Assembly: GCF_015704865.1 (NCBI RefSeq)
Contig: NZ_JADQTO010000018.1
Location: 62,001-126,000 of the forward strand
Length of the DNA stretch: 64,000 nt
Reading direction: 5' to 3'
From: Actinoplanes aureus
Lineage (GTDB): Bacteria > Actinomycetota > Actinomycetes > Mycobacteriales > Micromonosporaceae
The position numbers were made by a program, and so were the translations under genes. A model generated the notes under the pieces. It was not told where the DNA came from, made no database searches, and saw only the letters and a list, made by a program, of their open reading frames with translations. Below are positions 24,588 to 33,099 of the stretch, piece by piece; position 1 is the stretch's first letter; the number at the start of each line of letters is the position of its first letter.

Positions 24588-26258
24588 ATGGACGCCGGCA
24601 CGATCTGCGCCACCCATCTCGAGCGGCTCGGCGTCCGCGCCGACGGGCGGATCGCGATCCGCTTCGAACCACCCGCCGGCGCCGAGCCGGAGGGTGTCGC
24701 GCAGGCCCGCAGCGGCCTGATGACCGTCCACGGCCGTGAACACGGTGCCCCGCGCCGGCTCGGCGTCGACGCCGGCGCGATGGCCGGCGGCATCCTCGCC
24801 GCGCAGGGTGCCCTGGCCGGGTTGATCGGCCGGCTCCGCGGCCTGCCGGTGCGCGGTGTGACGGTCCGCGGCCTGGCCGGTCCGCTGCAGTTCGTCCGGC
24901 ATCACCTGGCGATCGCGACCGGCGGTGGCTCGTTCCCGTACCGGGCCGCCGGCGTGCCCGCTCCACCGTTCCGGACGGCGGACGGTGTCTGGGCCGAGAT
25001 CGAGGTGCTGGCCGGCGACGACTGGGCGGCCTTCTGGCGCCGGCTCGGCCTCGACGGCGCGGACGTGGTCGGTGCCGCCTGGCTGCCGTACGTCTATCGG
25101 TATCTGGCCGGCGAGTGCCGGGTGCCGCCGCAGCTGCCGGCCGCCTTCGGCCGGCACACCCTGGCCGAGGTGCGCGCGGCCGCCGAGGCCTGCGGCGCCG
25201 CGGTCGTCCCGGTACGCACCACACCCGCCCCGGTCATCGCCGAACCGTGGACCGTCGAACCGCACCACGCGACGACCGGCCACCGCCCGTCGCCCGGCCC
25301 GTCGACGCCGGACGCACCGCTGAGCGGGCTGCACGTCGTCGAGGTCACCTCCCGGCTCCAGGGTCCGCTGGCGGGCCTGCTGCTGCACCGGCTCGGCGCG
25401 CGGGTGACCAAAGTGGAACCGCCGGGCGGCGACTTCGGCCGGCACAGCCCGCCGCTGGCCGGCCAGCACGGCGCCGCGTACCTGGCGTACAACGACGGCA
25501 AGCGGATCGAGGAGATCGACTACAAGCGCCCGGCCGGCCTCGCCCGGCTGCGCGAGCTGGCCGCGAGCGCCGACGTCTTCCTGCACAACTGGCGGCCGGG
25601 GCGGGCCGAGGCGCTGGGGCTCGACGCGGCCGCCGTCGCCCGGGTGAATCCGGCCGTCGTGCACGCCACCGCGTCCGGCTGGGACGGCATCACCGACCCG
25701 CCCTGCCCGATCGCCGGTGACTTCGTCGTTCAGGCGTACGCCGGATCCGGCAGCCTGCTCAACCCGCCCGGCGCCGACCCACTGCCCAGCCGGGTCACCC
25801 TGGTCGACGTGACCGGTGGCCTGCTGGCCGGCGAGGCCGTGCTCGCCGGGCTGCTGCGGCGGGAACTCACCGGGCACGGTTGCCGGGTCGGCAGTTCGCT
25901 GATCCGCGCGTCGGCCGCTCTGGCCGCCGCCGCGTCCGCCCCGTGGGGTCCGTGGGACGGCCCGGTCGAGACGGCCTCCGGTCGCCTCGTCGTGGCCGCC
26001 GCCGACCCGGCCGCCGCCGGCCGGTTGCGTGCCGCGTGCGGCCTGCCGGTGTCGGCCGGCGACGCCGAGGTGCGGGCCGCGCTGCGCCGCGACTCCGCCG
26101 CGCACTGGGCGCACCGCCTGCCGGAACACGGCGTGCCGTCGGCCGCGGTGCCGGCCGACCTCACCGGTCTGGCCGACGACCCGCACCTGGCCGGCCTGCT
26201 CGAACGGGCCGGCGACGCCTGCTGGATCCCCGGAACACCGTGGAGTTTCGATGGTTGA
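24588..26258 (+). CDS. Tandem family III (CaiB/BaiF) CoA-transferase
   Basis: 556 aa, longer than the usual 380-430. Residues 245-480 are a complete family III N-terminal domain: LSGLHVVEVTSRLQGPLAG, RLGARVTKVEPPGGDFGR and FLHNWRPG. The candidate catalytic Asp lies in AGDFVVQAYAG. Residues 100-230 (GVWAEIEVLAGDDWAAFW ... HTLAEVRAAAEACGAAVVPV) resemble the C-terminal part of a second, degenerate copy. The ending is another such C-terminal part. It therefore looks like two fused copies of which one is active, as seen in some tandem CoA-transferases. It likely moves CoA between the synthetase product and another acid. It overlaps the PIG-L gene by eight bases. Confidence 0.8.
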   Translation: MDAGTICATHLERLGVRADGRIAIRFEPPAGAEPEGVAQARSGLMTVHGREHGAPRRLGVDAGAMAGGILAAQGALAGLIGRLRGLPVRGVTVRGLAGPLQFVRHHLAIATGGGSFPYRAAGVPAPPFRTADGVWAEIEVLAGDDWAAFWRRLGLDGADVVGAAWLPYVYRYLAGECRVPPQLPAAFGRHTLAEVRAAAEACGAAVVPVRTTPAPVIAEPWTVEPHHATTGHRPSPGPSTPDAPLSGLHVVEVTSRLQGPLAGLLLHRLGARVTKVEPPGGDFGRHSPPLAGQHGAAYLAYNDGKRIEEIDYKRPAGLARLRELAASADVFLHNWRPGRAEALGLDAAAVARVNPAVVHATASGWDGITDPPCPIAGDFVVQAYAGSGSLLNPPGADPLPSRVTLVDVTGGLLAGEAVLAGLLRRELTGHGCRVGSSLIRASAALAAAASAPWGPWDGPVETASGRLVVAAADPAAAGRLRAACGLPVSAGDAEVRAALRRDSAAHWAHRLPEHGVPSAAVPADLTGLADDPHLAGLLERAGDACWIPGTPWSFDG

Positions 26259-26934
26259 GCCGGGCGAGCGGGTCCTGGTGGTCACCGCCCACCCGGACGA
26301 CGCCGAGTTCCACTTCGGTGCCACCATCGCGGCGCTGACCGACGCGGGCGCCGACGTGCGCTACCTGATCTGCAGCGACGGCGCCCAGGGCGAGCCGGTG
26401 GACGCGACAACGCCGGTACGCATGGACGAGCAGCGCGCCGCCGCGGCCGTGCTGGGCGTACGGGAGGTGCGGTTCCTGGGGTTGCCGGACGGCTGCCTGG
26501 AACCGACGCTGGCCCTGCGCCGGGAGATCACCGCACAGATCCGGCGGGACCGGCCGGCCCTGGTGCTCACCCACTATCCGCGCCGGGTGCTGGACATCCC
26601 GATCGAGGCCTCGCATCCGGATCACATCGCGGTCGGTGAGGCGACGCTCGCGGCGGTCTACCCGGACGCGGACAACCCGCGGGCCTGCCCCGAGCTGGCG
26701 CGGGACGGCCTCGGCCCGCACCGGGTCCGCGAGGTCTGGGTGCCCGGGTACGAGCGGCCCAACCACTTCGTCGACGCGACACCGTACATCGACCGCAAGA
26801 GCGACGCCCTGCGGCAGCACCGCAGCCAGACCGGTGGAGAGCCGCCGGCGTGGGTGTTCGAGTGGATGCGCCAGGCCGGCCGCGGCCCGGGCTACGACTA
26901 CGCCGAACACTACCGGCGCATCGCGATCGGGTGA
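26251..26934 (+). CDS. PIG-L/LmbE-family deacetylase
   Basis: 227 aa, ATG overlapping the CoA-transferase end. The zinc site is AHPDDAEFHFG (H14, D17), with the third ligand in SHPDHIAVGE. The middle block PALVLTHYPRRVLD is typical. Family members remove N-acetyl or other N-acyl groups from amino sugars or small amines (MshB, BtrD). Within this cluster it may unmask an amine after protective acylation. As the last gene of the rightward arm it ends four bases before the convergent AraC gene. Confidence 0.9.
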   Translation: MVEPGERVLVVTAHPDDAEFHFGATIAALTDAGADVRYLICSDGAQGEPVDATTPVRMDEQRAAAAVLGVREVRFLGLPDGCLEPTLALRREITAQIRRDRPALVLTHYPRRVLDIPIEASHPDHIAVGEATLAAVYPDADNPRACPELARDGLGPHRVREVWVPGYERPNHFVDATPYIDRKSDALRQHRSQTGGEPPAWVFEWMRQAGRGPGYDYAEHYRRIAIG

Positions 26935-26938
26935 GCCG

Positions 26939-27772
26939 TCAGCCCGGCATCCGTTCGGCGGCCGCCATCAGCAGCGGCAGGGCCAGCAGGATCGGCGGGT
27001 CGGTCGGGTTGCGCCGGCGCAGCGTCAGCTCCACGGTGACCGGCGCGGTCGCGGCGCGCTCGGGCACCTGGATCGGGTTCGGGGCCGCGGCGACGTAGCA
27101 GCGGTCCAGGTCGGTGACGGCCACCGCCTCGCGTACCGTCACCGATCGCTCGAAGCACATCGCGAGCGGCTGGAACACCCCGGGCGTCCGCACGCCGAGC
27201 CCGGCCGTGCCGGGCGTGCGGACCACCGCGCAGCCGGCCGGGCGGCGCTGCGGGATGGTGCTGTCGAAGAGCCCGACGGCGGCCGGTGTCCCGTCATCGG
27301 GGCCTCCGCTGACCGACACCGTCACCGTGGCCGGCCCCGGCTGTTCCATGGCGTCCTCGAGCCGTTCCAGGATCTCGTGGAACGGCACGTCCGCGTAGCT
27401 GCCCACGAGCCGGCGGAACCGTCCCGGTGGCACGCCGACGACCCGGGTGAACTGCGAGGTGAACGTGCCCAGGCTGGCGTACCCGATCTGCATGCAGATG
27501 TCGGTGACGCTGTCGTCGCTGTACGCCAGCCGCCGCTTGGCCTCGGCGATCCGCCACGCGGCGAGGAACCGGGCCGGCGTGGAATCGGTCAGCCGGTGGA
27601 AGATCCGGTGGAAGTGGAACGGGCTCAGCCAGGCGGACTGGGCGAGCGTACGCAGGGACAGCTCGTCACCCAGGTGCTCGCGCATGGTGCCGATGGAGCG
27701 CAGGACAGCCTGGCTCCACATGTCCGCGGTGTGCTCGGTGACCGGCCGACCCGCTGCGGATGTTAGCTCCAT
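26939..27772 (-). CDS. AraC-family regulator with a C-terminal domain shared with the gene at 29213
   Basis: 277 aa, ATG with GAGAGGAG five bases upstream. Two AraC helix-turn-helix motifs occupy residues 20-125: LSLRTLAQSAWLSPFHFHRI, then VTDICMQIGYASLGTFTSQF. The HTH pair is at the N-terminus and the C-terminal 150 residues are an unassigned domain ending RRRNPTDPPILLALPL, also found in the AraC protein at 29213. The C-terminal domain may sense a small molecule. It precedes the ABC1 kinase-like gene's end by 24 bases on the same strand, so the kinase-like gene and this regulator are probably co-transcribed. Confidence 0.85.
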   Translation of the reverse strand: MELTSAAGRPVTEHTADMWSQAVLRSIGTMREHLGDELSLRTLAQSAWLSPFHFHRIFHRLTDSTPARFLAAWRIAEAKRRLAYSDDSVTDICMQIGYASLGTFTSQFTRVVGVPPGRFRRLVGSYADVPFHEILERLEDAMEQPGPATVTVSVSGGPDDGTPAAVGLFDSTIPQRRPAGCAVVRTPGTAGLGVRTPGVFQPLAMCFERSVTVREAVAVTDLDRCYVAAAPNPIQVPERAATAPVTVELTLRRRNPTDPPILLALPLLMAAAERMPG

Positions 27773-27796
27773 GACGCTCCTCTCCACCGGCGGCGG

Positions 27797-29023
27797 TCAG
27801 CTCCGCAACGCCTCGAACAGGGTGGGGATCGATTCCTTCTGGAAGTCCACGTCGACGTCGAAGTCGTTGATCATGCCTTCCAGCACGAGCAGGGACAGCA
27901 GCGGGAACACGAACTCGGGGTCCGCGGTGATCCGGTGCCGGCGTTGCAGGTCGAACAACCGGGCGGCGAACGGTGCGAGCCGGAACTGGCCGGCCAGCCG
28001 CCCGTGGTTGTCCCGCACGAGCTGGCCCAGTTCCCGGCGGAACGCGGACAGGTCGGCGCCGGCCGGCACGCTGCTGGCGCTGCGCAGCACGATGTCCGCG
28101 CACACCTCGCCCCGGCCCAGCGCCATGTTGACGAAGAACTGGGCGAACAGCTTGCGCACCTTGGGGGTCAGCTCGACCACGAAACCGGCGTCCAGCAGCA
28201 CCACCTCGCCGGTGGGCCGCAGGTACAGGTTGCCGGGATGCATGTCGCAATGGACGAGGCCGTCGATGAACAGCATCTGGTAGACCGCGTGCAGAATCTG
28301 CCGCACGATGGTGCGGCGCTGCTCCGCGGTGAAGGTGGCCGGCCCGAACCGCTCGAGTTCGTCGAGGAACTCCATCACGAGCACGCCCTCGCCCGCGGCC
28401 GCCGGTACCGTCGCCGGAATCCGTACCATGCTGCCGAGGTTGCCGCGCAGCCGTTCCAGCATGACGGCCTCGCGCGCGAGGTCGAGCTGGCCGAGAACGG
28501 CCGGTCCGATCTGATCGATCATGCGCCGGGCCGGCAGGCCACGAAGTCCCGGCATGTGCTCGCCCAGCCCGGCCATCAGGCCGAGCAGCCGGAAGTCGGC
28601 GAGCATCAGGCGCTCCAGCCCGGGCCGCCGTACCTTGACCGCGACCGGCCGGCCGTTGCGCAGCCGGGCGCGGTACACGCCGGCGATGCTGCCGCTCGCC
28701 ACCGCGGTGTAGTCGAACTCGGCGAACGGCCACGCCCGCCCGCCGCGGTACGCCGTCGCCAGGGCCCGTCTGACGTCGGCGGCGGACATCGGTTCCATCC
28801 GGTCGGTGAGCCGGGCCAGCCGCGCGCAGAACGCCGGCGGCAGCAGGTCGCCCCGCGTGCTCAGCAGCTGGCCGCCCTTGACGAAGGTAGGTCCCAATCG
28901 GACCAGCACCGGTACGACACCGGTTTCCCGCCGCGCCACAGTGGACCACAGCACCGCTCCGCCCGCGACGAGCCAGCTGCTCAGGCGGGCGATCAGGACG
29001 GGCCACGGGACGGTGGGCGCCAT
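27797..29023 (-). CDS. ABC1/UbiB-type atypical kinase
   Basis: 408 aa, ATG with GGGAGG eight bases upstream. The KxGQ-like motif appears as GPTFVKGGQLLSTRGDLLPP, the nucleotide-contact lysine in VAVKVRRPG, the catalytic loop as HCDMHPGNLYL and the DFG equivalent as LLDAGF. This family (UbiB/Coq8) works in isoprenoid-quinone metabolism and lipid handling. In metabolite clusters it is occasional and its role is unknown. It lies upstream of the AraC gene on the minus strand and is divergent from the second AraC gene, with a 189-bp promoter region between. Confidence 0.85.
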   Translation of the reverse strand: MAPTVPWPVLIARLSSWLVAGGAVLWSTVARRETGVVPVLVRLGPTFVKGGQLLSTRGDLLPPAFCARLARLTDRMEPMSAADVRRALATAYRGGRAWPFAEFDYTAVASGSIAGVYRARLRNGRPVAVKVRRPGLERLMLADFRLLGLMAGLGEHMPGLRGLPARRMIDQIGPAVLGQLDLAREAVMLERLRGNLGSMVRIPATVPAAAGEGVLVMEFLDELERFGPATFTAEQRRTIVRQILHAVYQMLFIDGLVHCDMHPGNLYLRPTGEVVLLDAGFVVELTPKVRKLFAQFFVNMALGRGEVCADIVLRSASSVPAGADLSAFRRELGQLVRDNHGRLAGQFRLAPFAARLFDLQRRHRITADPEFVFPLLSLLVLEGMINDFDVDVDFQKESIPTLFEALRS

Positions 29024-29212
29024 GCGGAGCCTCCCGGCGGACGGCGACGAGGCGGGCTGTCTCGCCCGATTCAACGAGCGCGGCGACGGCCCGGGCAAGG
29101 CCGTACGGCGCAGACCCCAACCTTGAAGACTCCGCGCCCGGTGACTTCAAGAAGTCGTCAAGGTGCGAAGTGCACACTGCGTGGCGTAAGCAGTTCGGCA
29201 CGGAGGGGGAGC

Positions 29213-30022
29213 GTGTCCACGGCGATGAAATCGGCGAGCCCCGACGTACGGCTGGCCCACACCGAGGCGGTCACCCGCGCCATCGGCGTGATGCGCGAGC
29301 GGCTCGCGCATCCTCAGCCCCTGCGCACGCTGGCCGGCGCGGCCGCGTTCAGCCCGTTCTACTTCCATCAGGTGTTCCGCGAGATCACGGCGGTGACACC
29401 AGCCCGGTTCCTGGCGACCCTGCGGATGGCCGAGGCACGGCGGCTGCTGCTGCACTCCAACCTGTCGGTCCGGCAGGTCGGCGCGCGGGTCGGCTACGCC
29501 AGTCCCGGTACGTTCTCCGCCCAGTTCGGGCAGCTGACCAGCACCCCGCCGTCGCGTTTCCGGACGCGTGCCCGGGCGCTCGGCGACGCCCGGGCGGCCG
29601 GGGCGAGCTGGTGGTCACGGCCGCACCGGCAGCCGTACGGCGGCGCCCCGGCGATGGTCCTGACCCGGGCGCCGGAGCCGGGATCGCTGGTCTGCGCCTG
29701 CCTGATGCCGGCCGGAAGCCTGCGGGTGCACCGTGGACGCTGGGCGCCCTCCACCGGGCTGTCGCGGGTGTCCTTGACCAAGCCGCCGGCATGCGGTGAG
29801 TACGCGGCGTTCTGCATGGTGATCCCGGCCGGCACACGGATCGTCGACGCGCTCGTCAACGACGTACCGGGCAGCCTGCACATTGGACGCGCCCGGCTGT
29901 CGGTCTCCGAGCGACCACCGCCGGCGGTACGGGCGGAGCTTCGCCGGCCGGCGCCGACCGATCCGCCGATCGCCGCCCTGCTGCCGCTGGCCTGCCCGCC
30001 CGACGCGGCCGGGCCCACGTAG
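29213..30022 (+). CDS. AraC-family regulator, paralogue of the one at 26939
   Basis: 269 aa from a GTG with GGAGGGGGA upstream; the ATG at 29225 is an alternative. HTH motifs are RTLAGAAAFSPFYFHQVF and VRQVGARVGYASPGTFSAQF. The C-terminal part ends ELRRPAPTDPPIAALLPLA, matching the PTDPPI block of the other AraC protein, so the two are duplicates that have diverged. It is transcribed away from the UbiB-like gene and toward the SARP regulator. It is likely a pathway-specific regulator. Confidence 0.85.
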   Translation: MSTAMKSASPDVRLAHTEAVTRAIGVMRERLAHPQPLRTLAGAAAFSPFYFHQVFREITAVTPARFLATLRMAEARRLLLHSNLSVRQVGARVGYASPGTFSAQFGQLTSTPPSRFRTRARALGDARAAGASWWSRPHRQPYGGAPAMVLTRAPEPGSLVCACLMPAGSLRVHRGRWAPSTGLSRVSLTKPPACGEYAAFCMVIPAGTRIVDALVNDVPGSLHIGRARLSVSERPPPAVRAELRRPAPTDPPIAALLPLACPPDAAGPT

Positions 30023-30158
30023 CGGGCAGTGTCGAAACAAGACAGAGAAGGAGTGATCGGACACTCGATCCGATGGATAGCTGAAAGGCACACTCTCTAT
30101 GAGGCCGGCGGGGACGGCGCATGAGACCCGCCGGTGACGACTTCGACGGGAGCTGTCG

Positions 30159-32033
30159 ATGTCCGACTCCAGGGCGATCTTGCGCATTACGACATTGGGA
30201 TCGATGCAGGTGCATCGGGGTCCGGTACCGATCGACCTCGGGCCGGCCAAACAGCGGGCGGTGCTGGCGGCCCTGGCCCTGCACGTCGGTCACCCGGTCT
30301 CCATCGAATCGCTGCTCGGCATGGTGTGGGGAACGGCGCAGCCGGTCAGCGCCCGCCAGCTGGTGCACACGTACGTGGCCCGGCTACGCCGTCTGCTGGA
30401 ACCCGATCTGCCACCCCGGGGCCGCACCAACATCATCAGCTCCGGGCCCGGCGGCTACCGGTTGATGACCAGCCGGGAGCTCGTCGACGTCACCCGCTTC
30501 GAGCTGCTCTACCGGCAGGCGAAGCAGTTCCTCTCGGCCGACGAGTCGCAGCGGACCTTCGAACTGCTCGGCGAGGCGATGCGGCTGTGGCGCGACCCGG
30601 ATCTGACCGAGCTGTCCTCCCTGCTCAACTCCCCGGAACGGCTGGACCTGCTGCGCCGGATGTGGTCCGACGCCGCGCTCGACTACGTCCGTACCGGTCT
30701 CGACCTCAGGCAGGCGGCGACGGTGCTGCCGATCGCGCGCCGGCTGGCGGCCACCGAGCCGATGAACGAGCTCGCCCAGGCCCAGTACATGGTCGCGCTC
30801 GAACAGACCGGTCGCCGGGCCGCCGCGGTCCGGCACTTCGACGACATCCGGGTGATGCTCAAGGCGGAGCTCGGCGTACGGCCCGGAACCGAGCTGTCCG
30901 ACGCGTACCGCGCCGTGCTGGCCGGCGACGATCCGATGCCGGTGCGGGCCGGTGTCGCCAGCGCGCCGGCCGACCCGGTGCGCCCGCCCTGGCGCGGCCG
31001 GGGCCCCGGTCTCATGCAGCTGATCTACCGCGAGCGCGACCTGAACGCGGTCATCTCCATCCTGGCCGAGCAGCGGCTGCTGACCATCACCGGGCCACCG
31101 GGATGCGGCAAGTCGACGCTGGCCCTGTGCGCGGCGGCCTGCCTGCGCGACAACCTGCCGGGTGGAGTGGCGGTGCTGGACTGTGCCGAGATCACCCACG
31201 CGGCGCAGCTGGAGCGGCGGCTGAGCACCCTGCTCGGCGCCGAGCCGGGCAGTGCCGCGCCGTCGCGCCTGCTCGGCGACCAGCAGATCCTGATCGTCTT
31301 CGACGACGTGGAGCACGTGATCGACGCGTGCGTCGAGGTGGTCGACGACATCGTCCGCGCCTGCCGCAACGTGTCGGTGGTGGTCACCTCGCGCGAACCG
31401 CTGGGCGTGCCGTACGAGACGGTCTGGCGGTTGCGGCCGCTGCGCGTGTCCAGCGCCGACGAGCCGCACTGGACCGCCGAGCCGCCGGCCGTCCAGCTGT
31501 TCGCCCGCCGGGCGGCGCAGGTCAGCCCCGGGCTGCGGCTCGACTCGGACCAGATGCGGACCGTCGCCGGCCTCTGCGAACAGCTCGACGACCTGCCGCT
31601 GGCGGTGGAACTGGCCGCGGAGTGCCTGGCCACGGAGACCCTGGACCAGCTGGTCCGGCGCGTCGACGATCCGCTGCGCGACCTGCAGCCGCCGCGGCGC
31701 GGGCTGCCGTTGCACCACCGCTCGTTGCAGGCCGCGCTGCTGCGCAGCCTCAACTGCCTGGAACGGCAGGAGCGGTGGTGCTTCCTGCGGCTGGGCGCGC
31801 TGCCGCTGACGTTCTGCGCCGCGAAGGCCGAGGCGGTCTGGAAGTCGTCGCCGTACGGCCCGGTGGACAGCCGGCTGATGCTGATGCGCCTGGTCGACAA
31901 GTCGCTGCTGTTCGTCCGCCGGGACCGGGGTGTGCCGCTCTACGGCAAGCTGCGGCTGGTCCACCGGCTCGCCACCGACCTGGGAATGACCGAACGCGGC
32001 AAGTACGGCGCCTACGCCGTCGCGGCGCCCTGA
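30159..32033 (+). CDS. SARP-type activator with NB-ARC-like ATPase, no TPR tail
   Basis: 624 aa, ATG with GGGAG seven bases upstream. Residues 8-105 are the winged helix (LGPAKQRAVLAALALHVGH, SSGPGGYRLM), 110-255 the BTAD domain (DVTRFELLYRQAKQF, KAELGVRPGTEL), and from 300 an ATPase with Walker A GPPGCGKSTLALC near 311 and the LPLAVELAAECLA motif near 488. It stops soon after the ATPase, without the TPR array found in its two relatives at 4704 and 51370. Being next to the PKS operon (converging on it with 22 bp overlap), it is the most likely direct activator of the enediyne genes. Confidence 0.88.
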   Translation: MSDSRAILRITTLGSMQVHRGPVPIDLGPAKQRAVLAALALHVGHPVSIESLLGMVWGTAQPVSARQLVHTYVARLRRLLEPDLPPRGRTNIISSGPGGYRLMTSRELVDVTRFELLYRQAKQFLSADESQRTFELLGEAMRLWRDPDLTELSSLLNSPERLDLLRRMWSDAALDYVRTGLDLRQAATVLPIARRLAATEPMNELAQAQYMVALEQTGRRAAAVRHFDDIRVMLKAELGVRPGTELSDAYRAVLAGDDPMPVRAGVASAPADPVRPPWRGRGPGLMQLIYRERDLNAVISILAEQRLLTITGPPGCGKSTLALCAAACLRDNLPGGVAVLDCAEITHAAQLERRLSTLLGAEPGSAAPSRLLGDQQILIVFDDVEHVIDACVEVVDDIVRACRNVSVVVTSREPLGVPYETVWRLRPLRVSSADEPHWTAEPPAVQLFARRAAQVSPGLRLDSDQMRTVAGLCEQLDDLPLAVELAAECLATETLDQLVRRVDDPLRDLQPPRRGLPLHHRSLQAALLRSLNCLERQERWCFLRLGALPLTFCAAKAEAVWKSSPYGPVDSRLMLMRLVDKSLLFVRRDRGVPLYGKLRLVHRLATDLGMTERGKYGAYAVAAP

Positions 32034-32650
32034 CCGTTCACCGCGACCGGGGCGTGGTCCAGCTCGCCGATCCGGATGCCGATCCGCCCGTGCAGCCCGT
32101 ACGCCGTGCTGATCCGTGCCATCAGAACCGCGAGATCCTCCATCTCCCGGCTGCTCTCGATGCCGCCGGCGTCCAGCGGATCGAACCCGAGCCGTGCGGC
32201 CAGCTCGAAGACCGCGGGCTTGGCCTCGGCCGGCCCGGCCACCGGCATCGTCACCCGGCTGCCGCCGATCCGGGTGGCGGCCAGGTGGTCGGCGGCGACC
32301 GTGTTGAACGCCTTGACCGTCCGCCAGCCGTTCGCCGCGGCCGCGATGATCTCGCCACCGGACAGTCCGGGCGGCACCATCCGGTCGCGGCAGAATCCCG
32401 GGTTCGTGGCGTCGATCAGGGTACGGCCGCCGCCGCACCGGCCGACCGGCCCGGAGACCAGCCCCAGGGCCACCGGGAACGGCAGGGCGAGCAGCACGAT
32501 GCGGGTGTGCCGCAGCAAGTGGTCCAGCGTCGACTCGGGCGAGTCCCGGGCGGTGCACAGCGCGGTGGGCACCCCGGCGGCGGTCAGCGCCCGGGCCAGC
32601 GCCGTACCCATCCGGCCCGCGCCGATGATTCCCACAGCCGCCGCGGTCAC
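32012..32650 (-). CDS. F420/NADP-dependent oxidoreductase (coenzyme F420 reductase-like, Fno fold)
   Basis: 212 aa, GTG overlapping the thioesterase stop (GTGA). The Rossmann motif GIIGAGRMGTALARALTAAG lies at the N-terminus, then IVLLALPFPVALGLV, DATNPGF and VKAFNTVAADHL, all standard for the NADP-binding domain of F420-dependent NADP reductases and related 6-phosphogluconate-like reductases. It is the last gene of the PKS operon. It might reduce a tailoring intermediate or supply reduced cofactor to the LLM oxidoreductase at 46720. The cofactor choice is inferred from family only. Confidence 0.8.
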   Translation of the reverse strand: MTAAAVGIIGAGRMGTALARALTAAGVPTALCTARDSPESTLDHLLRHTRIVLLALPFPVALGLVSGPVGRCGGGRTLIDATNPGFCRDRMVPPGLSGGEIIAAAANGWRTVKAFNTVAADHLAATRIGGSRVTMPVAGPAEAKPAVFELAARLGFDPLDAGGIESSREMEDLAVLMARISTAYGLHGRIGIRIGELDHAPVAVNGQGAATA

Positions 32651-33099
32651 CGGCCACCGCCTCGGACCGGGTCGTACCGGGCCAGGGCGGCGCGCAGCTC
32701 GTCCGGAATCGGCGCCGGTTGCAGCCCGTGCGCCGCCCGCCGCATGCACGCCACGCTCTGCCGGCCACGGGCCAGCAACTCCTCGCGGCCGTCCTGGCAG
32801 CGCACGTAGTCGAACGCCATCGCCACCCGGTTGCCGGTCATCCGCTCCAGCTCCATCCGGATCTCGATCCGGTCGCCGGCGAAGCTCTCCGCGTAGAACT
32901 CCACCGCGCAGTCCACGGTGACCAGCACGAAGTCACCGTCCAGCAGGGACAGCACGCCGGGCGCGCGGTCGAGCAGGAACTGCTCGCGGCAGTGTCCCTG
33001 CCAGCGTACGTAGTGGGCGAAGTAGACGTTGCCCACCACGTTCGTCTCGTCGAGGGTCACCCGATGGTGGTGGACGTATCGGCCGGTCATCGCCGTCAC
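32647..33099 (-). CDS. Enediyne hot-dog thioesterase (SgcE10/CalE7 type)
   Basis: 150 aa from a GTG that overlaps the PKS stop (GTGA); ATG 33090 is an alternative. The core block NVVGNVYFAHYVRWQGHCRE carries the Asn and Arg that replace the usual acidic catalyst in CalE7-type enzymes, followed by FLLDRAPGVLSLL and DCAVEFYAESFAGDRIEI. These thioesterases release the polyene from the enediyne PKS. The position directly after the PKS and the family motif together identify it as the E10-type member of the enediyne cassette. Confidence 0.92.
   Translation of the reverse strand: MTAMTGRYVHHHRVTLDETNVVGNVYFAHYVRWQGHCREQFLLDRAPGVLSLLDGDFVLVTVDCAVEFYAESFAGDRIEIRMELERMTGNRVAMAFDYVRCQDGREELLARGRQSVACMRRAAHGLQPAPIPDELRAALARYDPVRGGGR

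Noticed and set aside
22905..26327. A very long open frame (over 1,100 codons) on the minus strand
   Set aside because: It lies antisense to the BBE oxidase, synthetase and CoA-transferase genes, which have clear motifs, RBSs and overlaps. Its translation is repetitive Arg/Gly/Gln-rich sequence typical of a GC-rich shadow frame.
30384..32768. A 790-codon minus-strand frame across the SARP gene
   Set aside because: Antisense to a well-supported regulator; only its 3' region overlaps the real reductase and thioesterase genes, which lie in other frames.
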